A stretch of DNA of 64,000 nucleotides from Methanomassiliicoccaceae archaeon UBA328. GTDB taxonomy: Archaea > Thermoplasmatota > Thermoplasmata > Methanomassiliicoccales > Methanomethylophilaceae. Of the stretch, positions 1 to 7,716 are shown in pieces (the stretch's first letter is position 1; each line of letters starts with the position of its first letter). The stretch is taken from contig DAYM01000007.1 of assembly GCA_002506905.1 (NCBI GenBank), positions 1-64,000 of the forward strand, in the 5' to 3' direction. Under the pieces are notes generated by a model that was not told the DNA's origin, did no database searches, and saw only the letters and a list, made by a program, of their open reading frames with translations. The translations under genes were made by a program, and so were the position numbers.

Positions 1-508
1 AAATCAGGGAGTGGGGACCATACTTATCCAGCACCTCCGGCGTGCACCAATTTAACTGAATGACCTTATTCTGCAATTATGTATTGCATATCGATAAGAT
101 ATTTCCAAATCGTTAATGCATCGCCATTCATATATCATCGCTAATGAAAGCCAAAAGCACACCCACAGACCAAGATGCCATCGAATATCTTGATAAGAAA
201 CAGAAGATGATCAAGAAACTGGAGAAGAAGAATCAATAAATACTGTCTCCGACAATGGTCAGATGTCCTGAGAAGACCCGTAAGCTTGGTCACCTTGCGT
301 GGCCCTTAATACTTACGGGCGACGGATACTTTTCAGGCTCTGCGGCAATTTGAATAAAGAACAGGTTTCTCTTGAAGATCTTTCAAAGGATATTACAGCC
401 ATGATCTGCCGCTTAAGAATATGCGATCTCCCCTGTGAGATGGATCGCAAAAGGCAGTAGCACTGTGTTGAATTGTATGTTACTTACAATAAGTAATTAA
501 ACACTGAC
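1..508. other. Mostly non-coding leader region
   Basis: No recognisable gene of normal size is present. The stretch holds one possible 31-residue ORF (144-239) and an 8-bp inverted repeat (CCCGTAAG at 277-284, CTTACGGG at 312-319) with a 27-nt loop. It ends in an AT-rich stretch before the DUF1638 gene that probably carries its promoter. Several short broken frames could be remnants of a decayed gene, but I cannot name one. Confidence 0.5.
144..239 (+). CDS. Possible 31-residue charged peptide
   Basis: This short ORF starts with ATG at 144 and ends with TAA. It encodes a Lys/Glu/Gln-rich peptide whose second half (DKKQKMIKKLEKKNQ) has helix or coiled-coil character. A TATATC motif lies only about 13 bp before the ATG and no clear ribosome binding site is visible, so expression is uncertain. 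It could equally be a remnant of a larger gene in this decayed-looking stretch. No family is recognised. Confidence 0.25.
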   Translation: MKAKSTPTDQDAIEYLDKKQKMIKKLEKKNQ

Positions 509-1366
509 ATGCCTCATATGATCATGGCGAACGGCATCCTGGGCATCATCGCATGCCCAATGTTGGAAGACGAATTGATCTACGGGCTCACTCACGATCC
601 GGAGCCGAAGAAAATATACATCTTGGATAACGAACCTGCGACAAGCATAAGAAAGAAGATGGAAAGCAGAGGATGCCAATATGATCTGATATCCCATGAT
701 GAATTCTATGCCGGAAACATCGACATCGGCCGCGAAGGGTATCATGTTGTCATCGACATGAACAAACTTGGTCTACATGCCGAACCCAAAGAACTCAAGG
801 ATTTTGTAGAGAAACAGATCGGATCGATGCAGCCGTACGTTGATGCCGTCGGCGTGTACTACGGCATATGCGGCAACTATGGCTGGGATATCACAGAATG
901 GTGCAAAGAGAGGAATTACAAGCCTGCGGCAGTCTTCCGCGATAACACAGGCCGCATATGCGATGACTGCGTCGGAGTGTGTGTCGGCGGCGGAGAACGT
1001 TATCTCAAGCTTGAGATGGAACATACCGGCATGTTCTATGTCACTCCTGCGATCGCAGACAATTGGCAGGAATTCATGGGCGACTCCGATGTTGCCAAAC
1101 AGGTCAAGGGCCTGACCCCGGACATGATGAAATTCCTGGGCCTGAGAGGGCCTGACGATTATGCACGTTGGCTGTTCAGTGTCGGCGGATATACTACGAT
1201 ACTTCAGTTGGATAACGGTCTGGAAGAAGATCGCACACATTTCGATCGGAAGGCCGAAGAGATATCGAAAAAAGTAGAATTGAAGATCTTGGAAGCAGAA
1301 CCATATTGGCCCACCCTTCAACCGGCGATCGATCTTTACAACAACTGCAAAAAAATGCTGACCTGA
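509..1366 (+). CDS. DUF1638 domain protein
   Basis: This 285-residue soluble protein looks like a full-length DUF1638 member. The N-terminus carries the family-like GIIACPMLEDE segment. The centre has GVYYGICGNYG and a Cys-rich CDDCVGVCVGGG segment that could bind metal or a cofactor. DUF1638 proteins are frequent in methylotrophic methanogens and some anaerobic bacteria; their biochemical role is not established. Three ATG codons (509, 518, 524) could be the start; the first is kept. The gene stands alone, with AT-rich promoter-like sequence upstream and a separate promoter for the next small gene downstream. The family call is from motif recognition; any link to methylamine metabolism is inference. 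Confidence 0.75.
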   Translation: MPHMIMANGILGIIACPMLEDELIYGLTHDPEPKKIYILDNEPATSIRKKMESRGCQYDLISHDEFYAGNIDIGREGYHVVIDMNKLGLHAEPKELKDFVEKQIGSMQPYVDAVGVYYGICGNYGWDITEWCKERNYKPAAVFRDNTGRICDDCVGVCVGGGERYLKLEMEHTGMFYVTPAIADNWQEFMGDSDVAKQVKGLTPDMMKFLGLRGPDDYARWLFSVGGYTTILQLDNGLEEDRTHFDRKAEEISKKVELKILEAEPYWPTLQPAIDLYNNCKKMLT

Positions 1367-1393
1367 TCCGATCGTCACATATCTTGACAGACA

Positions 1394-1404
1394 GCTTATA
1401 AATG
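1394..1404 (+). promoter_or_regulatory. Probable TATA box
   Basis: CTTATAAATGC resembles an archaeal TATA box and lies about 100 bp before the 38-residue gene at 1497. A second AT-rich motif (CTTAAATAG, about 1442-1450) is nearer. Either could drive it, giving a 5' leader of about 30-80 nt. Confidence 0.4.
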
Positions 1405-1496
1405 CTATCTCAAAAACAACCGTTTTGGTACGAATAACTATCTTAAATAGAAAATTAACTGAATACACGTTCAGCAATACCAAGAGGTGAATCACA

Positions 1497-1613
1497 ATGG
1501 CATGCCACAAGAAGGACGCTAAGAACTGTGCAACTCCTGCAAAGACCGCAGCAATAACAACAGAGGCTCAGCCCGAGAAAGCAGCTAAATCACCCAAAGC
1601 GAAGAAGCATTAA
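1497..1613 (+). CDS. Small basic Lys/Ala-rich peptide, 38 aa
   Basis: An ATG at 1497 follows a good ribosome binding site (AGAGGTGA, about 5 nt spacing) and opens a 38-codon frame ending in TAA. The peptide begins MACHKKDAKNCATPAKTAA and ends KSPKAKKH. It is strongly basic, with two Cys and a His near the N-terminus and an Ala/Lys/Pro tail like that of nucleic-acid-associated peptides. It has its own promoter-like sequence and SD, so it looks like a real gene. It is too small for family assignment. A DNA- or RNA-binding or metal-binding role is only a guess. Confidence 0.55.
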   Translation: MACHKKDAKNCATPAKTAAITTEAQPEKAAKSPKAKKH

Positions 1614-1763
1614 GCCTTCATCGCTTTCCGTTCCCGCTCCCATTTCGGGTACGGGATCAAACCTTTCCCCACTTATCTTATCTTTTAAATGTATGCGACC
1701 GTGTTCGATGTATCGCATCCTCATGTATCCCGCAAGCGTTAATACTCCGGAAGAAATGAAATT

Positions 1764-2015
1764 GTGATGAACAGCGAGATCATGCTGTTCGCCGTGCGCC
1801 CGGACCTTCAGGAAGAAGGGATCGGAAAGATCCTCGTCAAAGAGTGCCTGGATAAACTCAAAGACAGAGGATGCCGCCGCGTGACGCTCATGACCTCCCG
1901 CATCTGCAACTACGATTTCTACGATCACTTAGGATTCGAACTCGGAAACAGGATAGATGTCGGCGGCGTATCATCGGAGATGCTCCTGTACACCATGGAA
2001 CTCCGAACTGGATAA
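1764..2015 (+). pseudogene. GNAT acetyltransferase, N-terminally truncated
   Basis: The 83-residue frame starts GTG-ATG and contains the acetyl-CoA-binding core of a GNAT fold: FAVRPDLQEEGIGKILV (motif A, Q/RxxGxG/A) and the later YDHLGFE segment. GNAT enzymes are normally about 140-170 residues. Here the first 60 or so residues (beta strands 1-3) are missing. An in-frame TAA at 1740-1742 and the small gene ending at 1613 leave no room for them, and no GNAT-like N-terminus is visible in another upstream frame. It is either a remnant or a minimal derivative; substrate unknown. Confidence 0.6.
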
Positions 2016-2048
2016 AATCGCTTATATCCTGCACTTCCATTCCCAGAC

Positions 2049-2497
2049 ATGCACGTATTCGATGAGTACCCGTCATCAATGACGTTCAAGCTGCTTATAG
2101 CCGCATCTTACATGGCGGCGATAATAGTGGCCGGGACCATCCTTTCTCATATGTGGAAGGATTGGACATCAGTACTGCATTCTATTTCACCGTACAGACG
2201 CTGTTCAGCATCGGATACGGCGATGTGCCTCCGGTCACTGATACCGGAAAGATCCTGACGACCGTTTTCATAATACTCGGTATCTGCAGATTCCTTGCGG
2301 CCGTCAGCATCATCGGCTCCTGGATAATCAACAAGTATGTCAAGAACAGAAAACGTATCGAGAAGAAGATCATCGAGGCCAACGAGAAGCGTATCGATGC
2401 CATCTACACCTGGGCCGAGAGGAATGATATCGACAGGCGTATCGTCGACTGCGTCGTGGAAGAGATCCGCGACAGAGACCGCAGGGAGATGGAATGA
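2049..2497 (+). pseudogene. Two-TM K+ channel subunit, frameshifted
   Basis: The first frame (from ATG 2049) encodes an N-terminus and a first membrane helix (LLIAASYMAAIIVAGTIL). The second, continuing to 2497, encodes the pore loop with the selectivity filter SIGYGD, the second helix and a charged helical C-terminus (KNRKRIEKKIIEANEK). The frames join if one T is added to the TTT run at 2143-2145, giving about 149 residues. This matches the downstream paralogue, where AAGTFLFKF occupies the same place. The stop overlaps the next channel gene (ATGA). The break may be a true one-base deletion or an assembly error. If intact, it would be a potassium-type ion channel in the cytoplasmic membrane. 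Confidence 0.7.
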
Positions 2498-2955
2498 TGA
2501 GCATCACCGCATACTGGAAGACCCTGATCGCCACATTCTTCATCCTCATCTGCATCATAGCGGCCGGTACATTCCTGTTCAAATTCCTGGAGTCCGATTG
2601 GTCCTTCATCGATTCTGCGTACTTCACCGCATCATCTGTCTTCACCGTGGGTTACGGAGACCTGTCCGTGGCTCCCGAACACCGTGCGATAACAGGTTTC
2701 TTCCTGATCGCCGCGTGTACGCTGGCACTTGCATCCTCATCTGCCATCGGCAACAGTTTCATCTCCATCATTCAGCACAGGGCGCTCGTCCGCAGGAACA
2801 AGATGCTTATGCTCAGGGTCCAAAAGACGTTGCTTGAAGCGAAGAAGGGAGGGATCCCGGACGAGGAGATCACCTGTCTCCGTACAAGCCTCGATGCCGA
2901 CGGCGATGATACCAAGGACGATACCCCGAAAAGAAGATGCTTCAGAAGACGCTGA
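2494..2955 (+). CDS. Two-TM potassium-type ion channel
   Basis: This 153-residue protein has a first membrane helix (about 10-30), a pore loop with the K+ selectivity filter TVGYGD (about 52-57), a second helix (about 70-95) and a charged cytoplasmic tail of about 55 residues. The tail has no recognisable RCK/TrkA-N domain, so gating ligand is unknown. Channels of this type assemble as tetramers in the cytoplasmic membrane. It overlaps the preceding channel gene by four bases, so the two were probably translated together and could form a heteromeric channel. The family is clear from the filter and topology; the partner relation is inferred. Confidence 0.8.
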   Translation: MMSITAYWKTLIATFFILICIIAAGTFLFKFLESDWSFIDSAYFTASSVFTVGYGDLSVAPEHRAITGFFLIAACTLALASSSAIGNSFISIIQHRALVRRNKMLMLRVQKTLLEAKKGGIPDEEITCLRTSLDADGDDTKDDTPKRRCFRRR

Positions 2956-3058
2956 TGTATCAAATTGAGGAATTCGTACGTGAGCATGAAATACAATGTC
3001 TGAAAGAACACAATAATTATTATTCTATACATCCACCTCCGCGTACGTAGCGACCGAT

Positions 3059-3334
3059 ATGGGCTTTTTGGACAGACTCACAGACAGGATCCAGGATACG
3101 GTAAAGAACAAGATCCTCGATAAAGCGGGCGACAAGGCAGGCGAGGCCGCTGATATGGCATTGGACTCGAATACATACAAAAAGAAGGGCAAATCTGAGG
3201 ATGTCGAATACTCCGATAAGAGAAAATGCCCTTCATGCGGTACGATCACCGAGTGCAAGTTCTGCGGCAACTGCGGAAAGGACCTTTCCAAAGTAAAATT
3301 CCTAACCGTGAAAGAACTCGAAGAAGCCGAATAA
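3059..3334 (+). CDS. Small zinc-ribbon protein
   Basis: The 91-residue protein starts with an amphipathic N-terminal region (GFLDRLTDRIQDTVKNKI) and ends with a Cys4 zinc ribbon: CPSCG, then CKFCGNCGKD. Single zinc ribbons like this are often adaptors or nucleic-acid contacts; no specific family is recognised. A promoter-like AT stretch (AATAATTATTATTC, about 3010) lies 40-50 bp upstream. The gene stands alone between the channel pair and the stomatin gene, on the same strand as both. Function unknown. Confidence 0.65.
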   Translation: MGFLDRLTDRIQDTVKNKILDKAGDKAGEAADMALDSNTYKKKGKSEDVEYSDKRKCPSCGTITECKFCGNCGKDLSKVKFLTVKELEEAE

Positions 3335-3453
3335 ACCGGCCGTTGATGATCGTCCGTCCTCGGGAGAAAGGACCTTTCTCCGACCACCGTTATTACCGGG
3401 CGGCACACTCACTATAAAATACCTCGTAATCCCTACGAACGGTGGAGATAATC

Positions 3454-4530
3454 ATGTCAAACTTCATCGTGCCCCTAGCGGTACTTATCGTCGCAGTCAT
3501 CGTGATATGCGTTTTCAGCGGAGTCAAGATCGTCCAGCCTTACGAGCAGGCGATCTATATGAGGCTCGGTAAATACGTCCGCGTACTGAACCAGGGTCTG
3601 AACTTCGTATGCCCTCTGATCAACAAGGTCGTCAAACTGGATCTCCGTACAGAGGTGCTGGACGTTCCCAAGCAGGAGGTCATCACAAAGGATAACTCGC
3701 CTGTGAACGTCGATGCTATCATCTACATCAAGGTCACCGATCCGAAGAATGCGTTCTTCGAGGTCACCGACTACCATCTTGCAACGGTCAACCTCGCACA
3801 GACCACACTCCGTTCCGTTATCGGACAGATGGAACTCGACCAGATCCTGTCTTCAAGAGAACATATCAACATCCAGCTGAGGGACATCCTCGACGAGAAC
3901 ACCGACAAATGGGGTGTCCGTGTGGAGAATGTCGAGATCAAGGAGGTCGATCCCGCATCCAAGGTCAAGGACTCCATGGAGGAGCAGACCTCTGCGGAGA
4001 GGAGAAGACGTGCGGCCATCCTTCAGGCAGACGGTCTGAAGAGAGCTGCGATCCTCGAAGCGGAAGGTAAGAAGAAATCCAAGATCCTGGAAGCAGAGGG
4101 TACCAGACAATCCATGATCCTCGAAGCGGAAGGACAGAGGCTTGCCACTATCCTGGAGGCACAGGGAGATGCACAGAAGCTGCGTATCCTGTCCGTAGGT
4201 GCGGCGACAATGGACGCAAAGGCACTTTCCGTGCTGTCTATGGAAACGGTCAAAGCAGTGGGAGAAGGGGAATCGTCGAAGATCTTCTTCCCCATGGAAC
4301 TGACAAGGCTCATCGACGGAATATCAGATTACGTCGGTTCCGCAAAGAATGTGCCAGACAGACAGATCTCCGATGCAAAGGACATAAAGGACGCCGTAGG
4401 CGATCCCGATGATATCCTCGGACCTATCCCCACTCAGGACGACATAAAGGCCGAGACCGAAGCGTTCAAGAAGACTGTCGAGGATGAGATCAGCGAATCC
4501 AACTCCATTGCAGAGAACCCGAAGGTGTGA
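3454..4530 (+). CDS. SPFH/stomatin-like membrane protein
   Basis: The 358-residue protein has an N-terminal membrane helix (about 2-24), an SPFH/band-7 domain (about 25-190, with VKIVQPYEQAIYMRLGK and TTLRSVIGQMELDQILSSRE) and a long charged helix with EAEG repeats (about 190-240), typical of stomatin and prohibitin oligomers. Such proteins form membrane microdomains and usually pair with an NfeD protein, as here. ATG 3454 is chosen because GGTGGAG just upstream is the ribosome binding site; the in-frame GTG at 3442 lies inside it. A TATA box (CTATAAAATAC, about 3411) precedes. The stop overlaps the start region of the NfeD gene, so the two form an operon. Confidence 0.88.
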   Translation: MSNFIVPLAVLIVAVIVICVFSGVKIVQPYEQAIYMRLGKYVRVLNQGLNFVCPLINKVVKLDLRTEVLDVPKQEVITKDNSPVNVDAIIYIKVTDPKNAFFEVTDYHLATVNLAQTTLRSVIGQMELDQILSSREHINIQLRDILDENTDKWGVRVENVEIKEVDPASKVKDSMEEQTSAERRRRAAILQADGLKRAAILEAEGKKKSKILEAEGTRQSMILEAEGQRLATILEAQGDAQKLRILSVGAATMDAKALSVLSMETVKAVGEGESSKIFFPMELTRLIDGISDYVGSAKNVPDRQISDAKDIKDAVGDPDDILGPIPTQDDIKAETEAFKKTVEDEISESNSIAENPKV

Positions 4531-4532
4531 AC

Positions 4533-4976
4533 ATGGACCCGGCGACGATAGGCATGATACTCTTGGTCCTGGGACTCGTATTGGTGGCCGCGGAGGCGTT
4601 CAGCCCCGGCGGCTACCTGATCATCCCGGGCGTGGTACTCCTGGTATTGGGCATCTATGCGTACCTGGACCCGGACAAGCTCTACACCTGGTGGACCCCG
4701 GCTGTTGCTATCGTCGTAGCAATACCCGTCACGGCATTGACAATCTGGGGATACAGCAAGCTCGGAAGTCCGGAACCGCCTTCCACCACGGTCGCCGAAT
4801 CCCTGATCGGAAAAGAAGGGGTCATTGTAACGGCAACATCGCCCGGAAACCTGAAGGGAAAGGTAAAGATCGGCTCCGATACGTGGAGCGCAGATTCGGA
4901 TACCGAGATATCCGAAGGAACAGAGGTCGTTGTGGAATCGTCCGAAGGCGTTCACGTACATGTCAGAACTAAGTGA
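4533..4976 (+). CDS. NfeD-like membrane protein
   Basis: This 147-residue protein has two or three hydrophobic segments in its first 75 residues (IGMILLVLGLVLVAAEAF, a second helix, then VAIVVAIPVTALTIW). A C-terminal beta-rich OB-fold region follows (GKEGVIVTATSPGNLKGKV). This is the short NfeD type without the serine-protease domain. NfeD OB domains bind stomatin partners, and this one directly follows the SPFH gene. ATG 4533 has AAGGTG upstream; an in-frame GTG at 4527 overlaps the previous stop. Family and partnership are well supported; the exact role in membrane quality control is inferred from homologues. Confidence 0.85.
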   Translation: MDPATIGMILLVLGLVLVAAEAFSPGGYLIIPGVVLLVLGIYAYLDPDKLYTWWTPAVAIVVAIPVTALTIWGYSKLGSPEPPSTTVAESLIGKEGVIVTATSPGNLKGKVKIGSDTWSADSDTEISEGTEVVVESSEGVHVHVRTK

Positions 4977-5033
4977 CACACAGCCAGACATCTCATTGCA
5001 TGATGTGTTACATGGAATATACATCCATCTATA

Positions 5034-5069
5034 CATATAAATCGTAATAAGATACGACGCCTTATATGT
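5034..5069 (+). promoter_or_regulatory. Two candidate TATA boxes
   Basis: CATATAAATC (5034-5043) and CCTTATATG (5061-5069) lie 60-70 and 35-40 bp before the first GT87-like gene. The nearer one is at the right distance for a short leader containing the GGAGAA ribosome binding site at about 5091. Confidence 0.45.
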
Positions 5070-5102
5070 ACGTCATTATTCCCCTTCTACAGGAGAATTC
5101 AG

Positions 5103-6407
5103 ATGAATGCTGTGGTGGACAAAGCAGTAAAACTCATCGGGGAACCGACCCTGAAGAGGACCCTTATAATATCCGTCATACTCTTCGTTCTGATCATTGC
5201 ATATACGTGCATCTGCGGAAAGTGGGGGGACGTCTATCACTATTTTGTCCAATCAGGACATGTCCTGGAAGGATTCGTCCCGTACAAGGATTTCGTCTTC
5301 GAATATCCGCCCATGTCCATGTTCTTCATGCTCATCCCGAGGATATTCACGTCGAACTACGACACATACTGTTTCTTGCATGCCGCATTCTCCGTTGCAT
5401 TCTTCGCGATCGGACTATTATACCTTTACAAAATCGCAGAAAAACACGCTCTTTCGAAGAAGAGAATGGCGATCATCGTACTCGGAGTGATCCTGTTCGC
5501 CAACTATTTCCTGGTTGCCAGGAACGACGTGTTTCCCACTGTGATCTGCATCATGGCGATCTATTACTTCCTGGAAAAGAGATACACACTCGTCTGGATC
5601 CTACTGGCGATCGGAACAATGACAAAACTATACCCTTCCGTACTCGCACTCGGTCTTGTCGCATACATGATCGGAAACAGGGAGTACAGGAATGCTCTCA
5701 TGGGCGTTGGAATAGTAGCGGCAGTGTGTCTGCTGATCTCACTTCCGTTCATCATATTCGACCCCTCCACGGCATTTGCATACCTTACATACCATTCCGA
5801 CCGCGGACTTCAGGTAGAATCCGTCGCAAGTTCGATAATAATGGTTATCAATATCTTCATTCCCGGCATCATTACTGTGGAATTCAACTACGGCAGCGAC
5901 AATATCGTCGGACCCATACCGGATGCCATAGCATCTGTGGCAAATATGGCACTGGCTGCCGCATTCATGATCTTCATCATAGCTGTCATCATTCACATGC
6001 GCAAAGACCAGAAAGAGGGAAAAGAAACTGCAGACCCGAAACTGGCTGTCCTGATCTGTGTGGCCATGCTGATGTTATTCATCACATTCTGCAAGGTATT
6101 CTCCGCCCAATACATCATATGGACAATGATGCTGATGATATTCGCACAGTTCGCCTGCTTCGACACCAAGTCCAGAGACCAGATGCTGGCGGTCATGGTA
6201 GTATACGGCCTAATGTCCGCATTCAACGGTTATTACACATATTTCAATATGATAGACCTCGAAGCCACAGGCGTGATCGTCATATTCATAAGGAACATCG
6301 CACAGATCATTCTCACGCTGCTGGTCCTGAAAATGATCTATCTCAGACTTAAGAACGGCCCCGAAACAACAACATCTGAAGAGGTGGAGGCCCATCCAAC
6401 AGATTGA
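5103..6407 (+). CDS. GT87-like integral membrane glycosyltransferase
   Basis: The 434-residue protein is largely membrane helices (about ten). It resembles the GT87/DUF2029 mannosyltransferases that use polyprenyl-phosphate sugars on the outer face of the membrane. Shared landmarks are PYKDFVFEYPP in the first extramembrane loop (with acidic and aromatic residues), MTKLYPS and FSAQYIIW. Its neighbour 34 bp downstream is a clear paralogue with the same landmarks in the same order. The pair probably glycosylates lipids or surface proteins. Acceptor and sugar cannot be read from sequence. Start ATG 5103 follows GGAGAA. Confidence 0.75.
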   Translation: MNAVVDKAVKLIGEPTLKRTLIISVILFVLIIAYTCICGKWGDVYHYFVQSGHVLEGFVPYKDFVFEYPPMSMFFMLIPRIFTSNYDTYCFLHAAFSVAFFAIGLLYLYKIAEKHALSKKRMAIIVLGVILFANYFLVARNDVFPTVICIMAIYYFLEKRYTLVWILLAIGTMTKLYPSVLALGLVAYMIGNREYRNALMGVGIVAAVCLLISLPFIIFDPSTAFAYLTYHSDRGLQVESVASSIIMVINIFIPGIITVEFNYGSDNIVGPIPDAIASVANMALAAAFMIFIIAVIIHMRKDQKEGKETADPKLAVLICVAMLMLFITFCKVFSAQYIIWTMMLMIFAQFACFDTKSRDQMLAVMVVYGLMSAFNGYYTYFNMIDLEATGVIVIFIRNIAQIILTLLVLKMIYLRLKNGPETTTSEEVEAHPTD

Positions 6408-6441
6408 GGACAGATCGGAGCACAGCAAGTGCCTCAGAAGA

Positions 6442-7716
6442 ATGCTGAGCAGTTTCGTACCTGACAAAATAACCGGGACGATCCTTGCGGTTGCCGCCAT
6501 TATCTTGGCTGTCTCCCTCATTCTGTGCTATTATCTGCAGGATAATCATGGCGCAGCAGATGATGTCCTCAATTTCTATAACTTCGCAGAATTGATCAAA
6601 AGCGGACAACTTCCGTACAAGGATTTCGTATTCGAATTCCCCCCGTTTGCACTTGTGTTCTTTCTGATCCCGTCTATGTTCACGTCAGATATGATGACAT
6701 ATGTCACCTTGTACGGGATCGAGGTCGCCATAATTACGCTGATCACGTTGGCAATACTCCTGAAGTTCGCTAGACGCATAGAAATAAACAGATGTGCAGT
6801 TGCCATAGTGTTCATGTCCTTTGTCCTGTTCTACTTCTATCATGCAATAAGGAAATTCGACATGAGCACACTGATGCTCACAGTAGCGGCCCTCTATCTG
6901 TACAGTCAGCAAAAACGCACGGCCGCTTACGCTGTGATGACCGTCGGCGCATTCACGAAGATGTATCCCGGACTGCTGGCCTTCGTGTTCCTTATCATCG
7001 ATCTCGCTCGTGACAGGGACATCAAAGGCGCTCTGAAAGGAATAGGCATCAGCATCGTCACAGGATTTGCAATAATACTCCCTCTGCTCCTGCTGTCCGT
7101 ATCATTCACTGAGATCACATCGTTCCTGACCTTCCACATAGACCGCGGATTCCAGATCGAAAGCTTCATAGCCGTCATAATACAAGGGTTGGCCCAGTTA
7201 GGTTACACCACTGTGGAATATGTCGGAGTAAACTACACATATGATGTGACCGGCCCGTTGTGTACAGCACTGCTGCCGTATTGGACCGCGCTTTCAACAA
7301 TAGCCGTGTTGGCCATACTGGGACTGATCGCCGTACATGCATACAAAACAGATCGCGGAAACATAGAACGTAACAAGACAAGGGACCTGATCATCTATAG
7401 CACAGCCGTCATCATAATGTTCCTGCTTATGAACAAGGTGTTCTCCACTCAGTACATTATCTGGCTTTACGGATTCTTCACTATCTTTGCGGTCAAATAC
7501 TCAACAAAGATCAATTGGATATCCTACATCATATCACTGTGTGTGATATTTCTCTCGACATGGATAGTCGTAGGTACGTCCTTCGATTCCGATTTTGTTC
7601 CGACAAATCTTCTGCGCGACATATTGTTGTCGTTCATCCTGGCCAATATGATCCTGTTCATGCTGGGAAAGAGGAACATATTCGGTTCACTCTACGAAGC
7701 ACCGATATCATCTTGA
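6442..7716 (+). CDS. GT87-like membrane glycosyltransferase, second copy
   Basis: This 424-residue multi-spanning protein is a paralogue of the preceding gene. It repeats PYKDFVFEFPPFA, FTKMYPG, an FHIDRGFQIES loop matching YHSDRGLQVES in the first copy, and KVFSTQYIIW. About ten helices are predicted from hydrophobicity. The two genes lie on the same strand with a 34-bp gap and look like a tandem duplication that has diverged, perhaps to use different acceptors. The 3' end overlaps the convergent glycerol kinase gene by nine bases. Membrane glycosyltransferase is supported by family resemblance; specificity is unknown. Confidence 0.73.
   Translation: MLSSFVPDKITGTILAVAAIILAVSLILCYYLQDNHGAADDVLNFYNFAELIKSGQLPYKDFVFEFPPFALVFFLIPSMFTSDMMTYVTLYGIEVAIITLITLAILLKFARRIEINRCAVAIVFMSFVLFYFYHAIRKFDMSTLMLTVAALYLYSQQKRTAAYAVMTVGAFTKMYPGLLAFVFLIIDLARDRDIKGALKGIGISIVTGFAIILPLLLLSVSFTEITSFLTFHIDRGFQIESFIAVIIQGLAQLGYTTVEYVGVNYTYDVTGPLCTALLPYWTALSTIAVLAILGLIAVHAYKTDRGNIERNKTRDLIIYSTAVIIMFLLMNKVFSTQYIIWLYGFFTIFAVKYSTKINWISYIISLCVIFLSTWIVVGTSFDSDFVPTNLLRDILLSFILANMILFMLGKRNIFGSLYEAPISS

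Noticed and set aside
2140..2160. Programmed frameshift in the K+ channel gene
   Set aside because: No slippery heptamer or strong downstream structure is evident; one-base indel is simpler.
5066..6352. 428-codon plus-strand ORF overlapping the first GT87-like gene
   Set aside because: It is rich in Arg, His and Ser, lacks homology, and is an alternate frame of the membrane protein.
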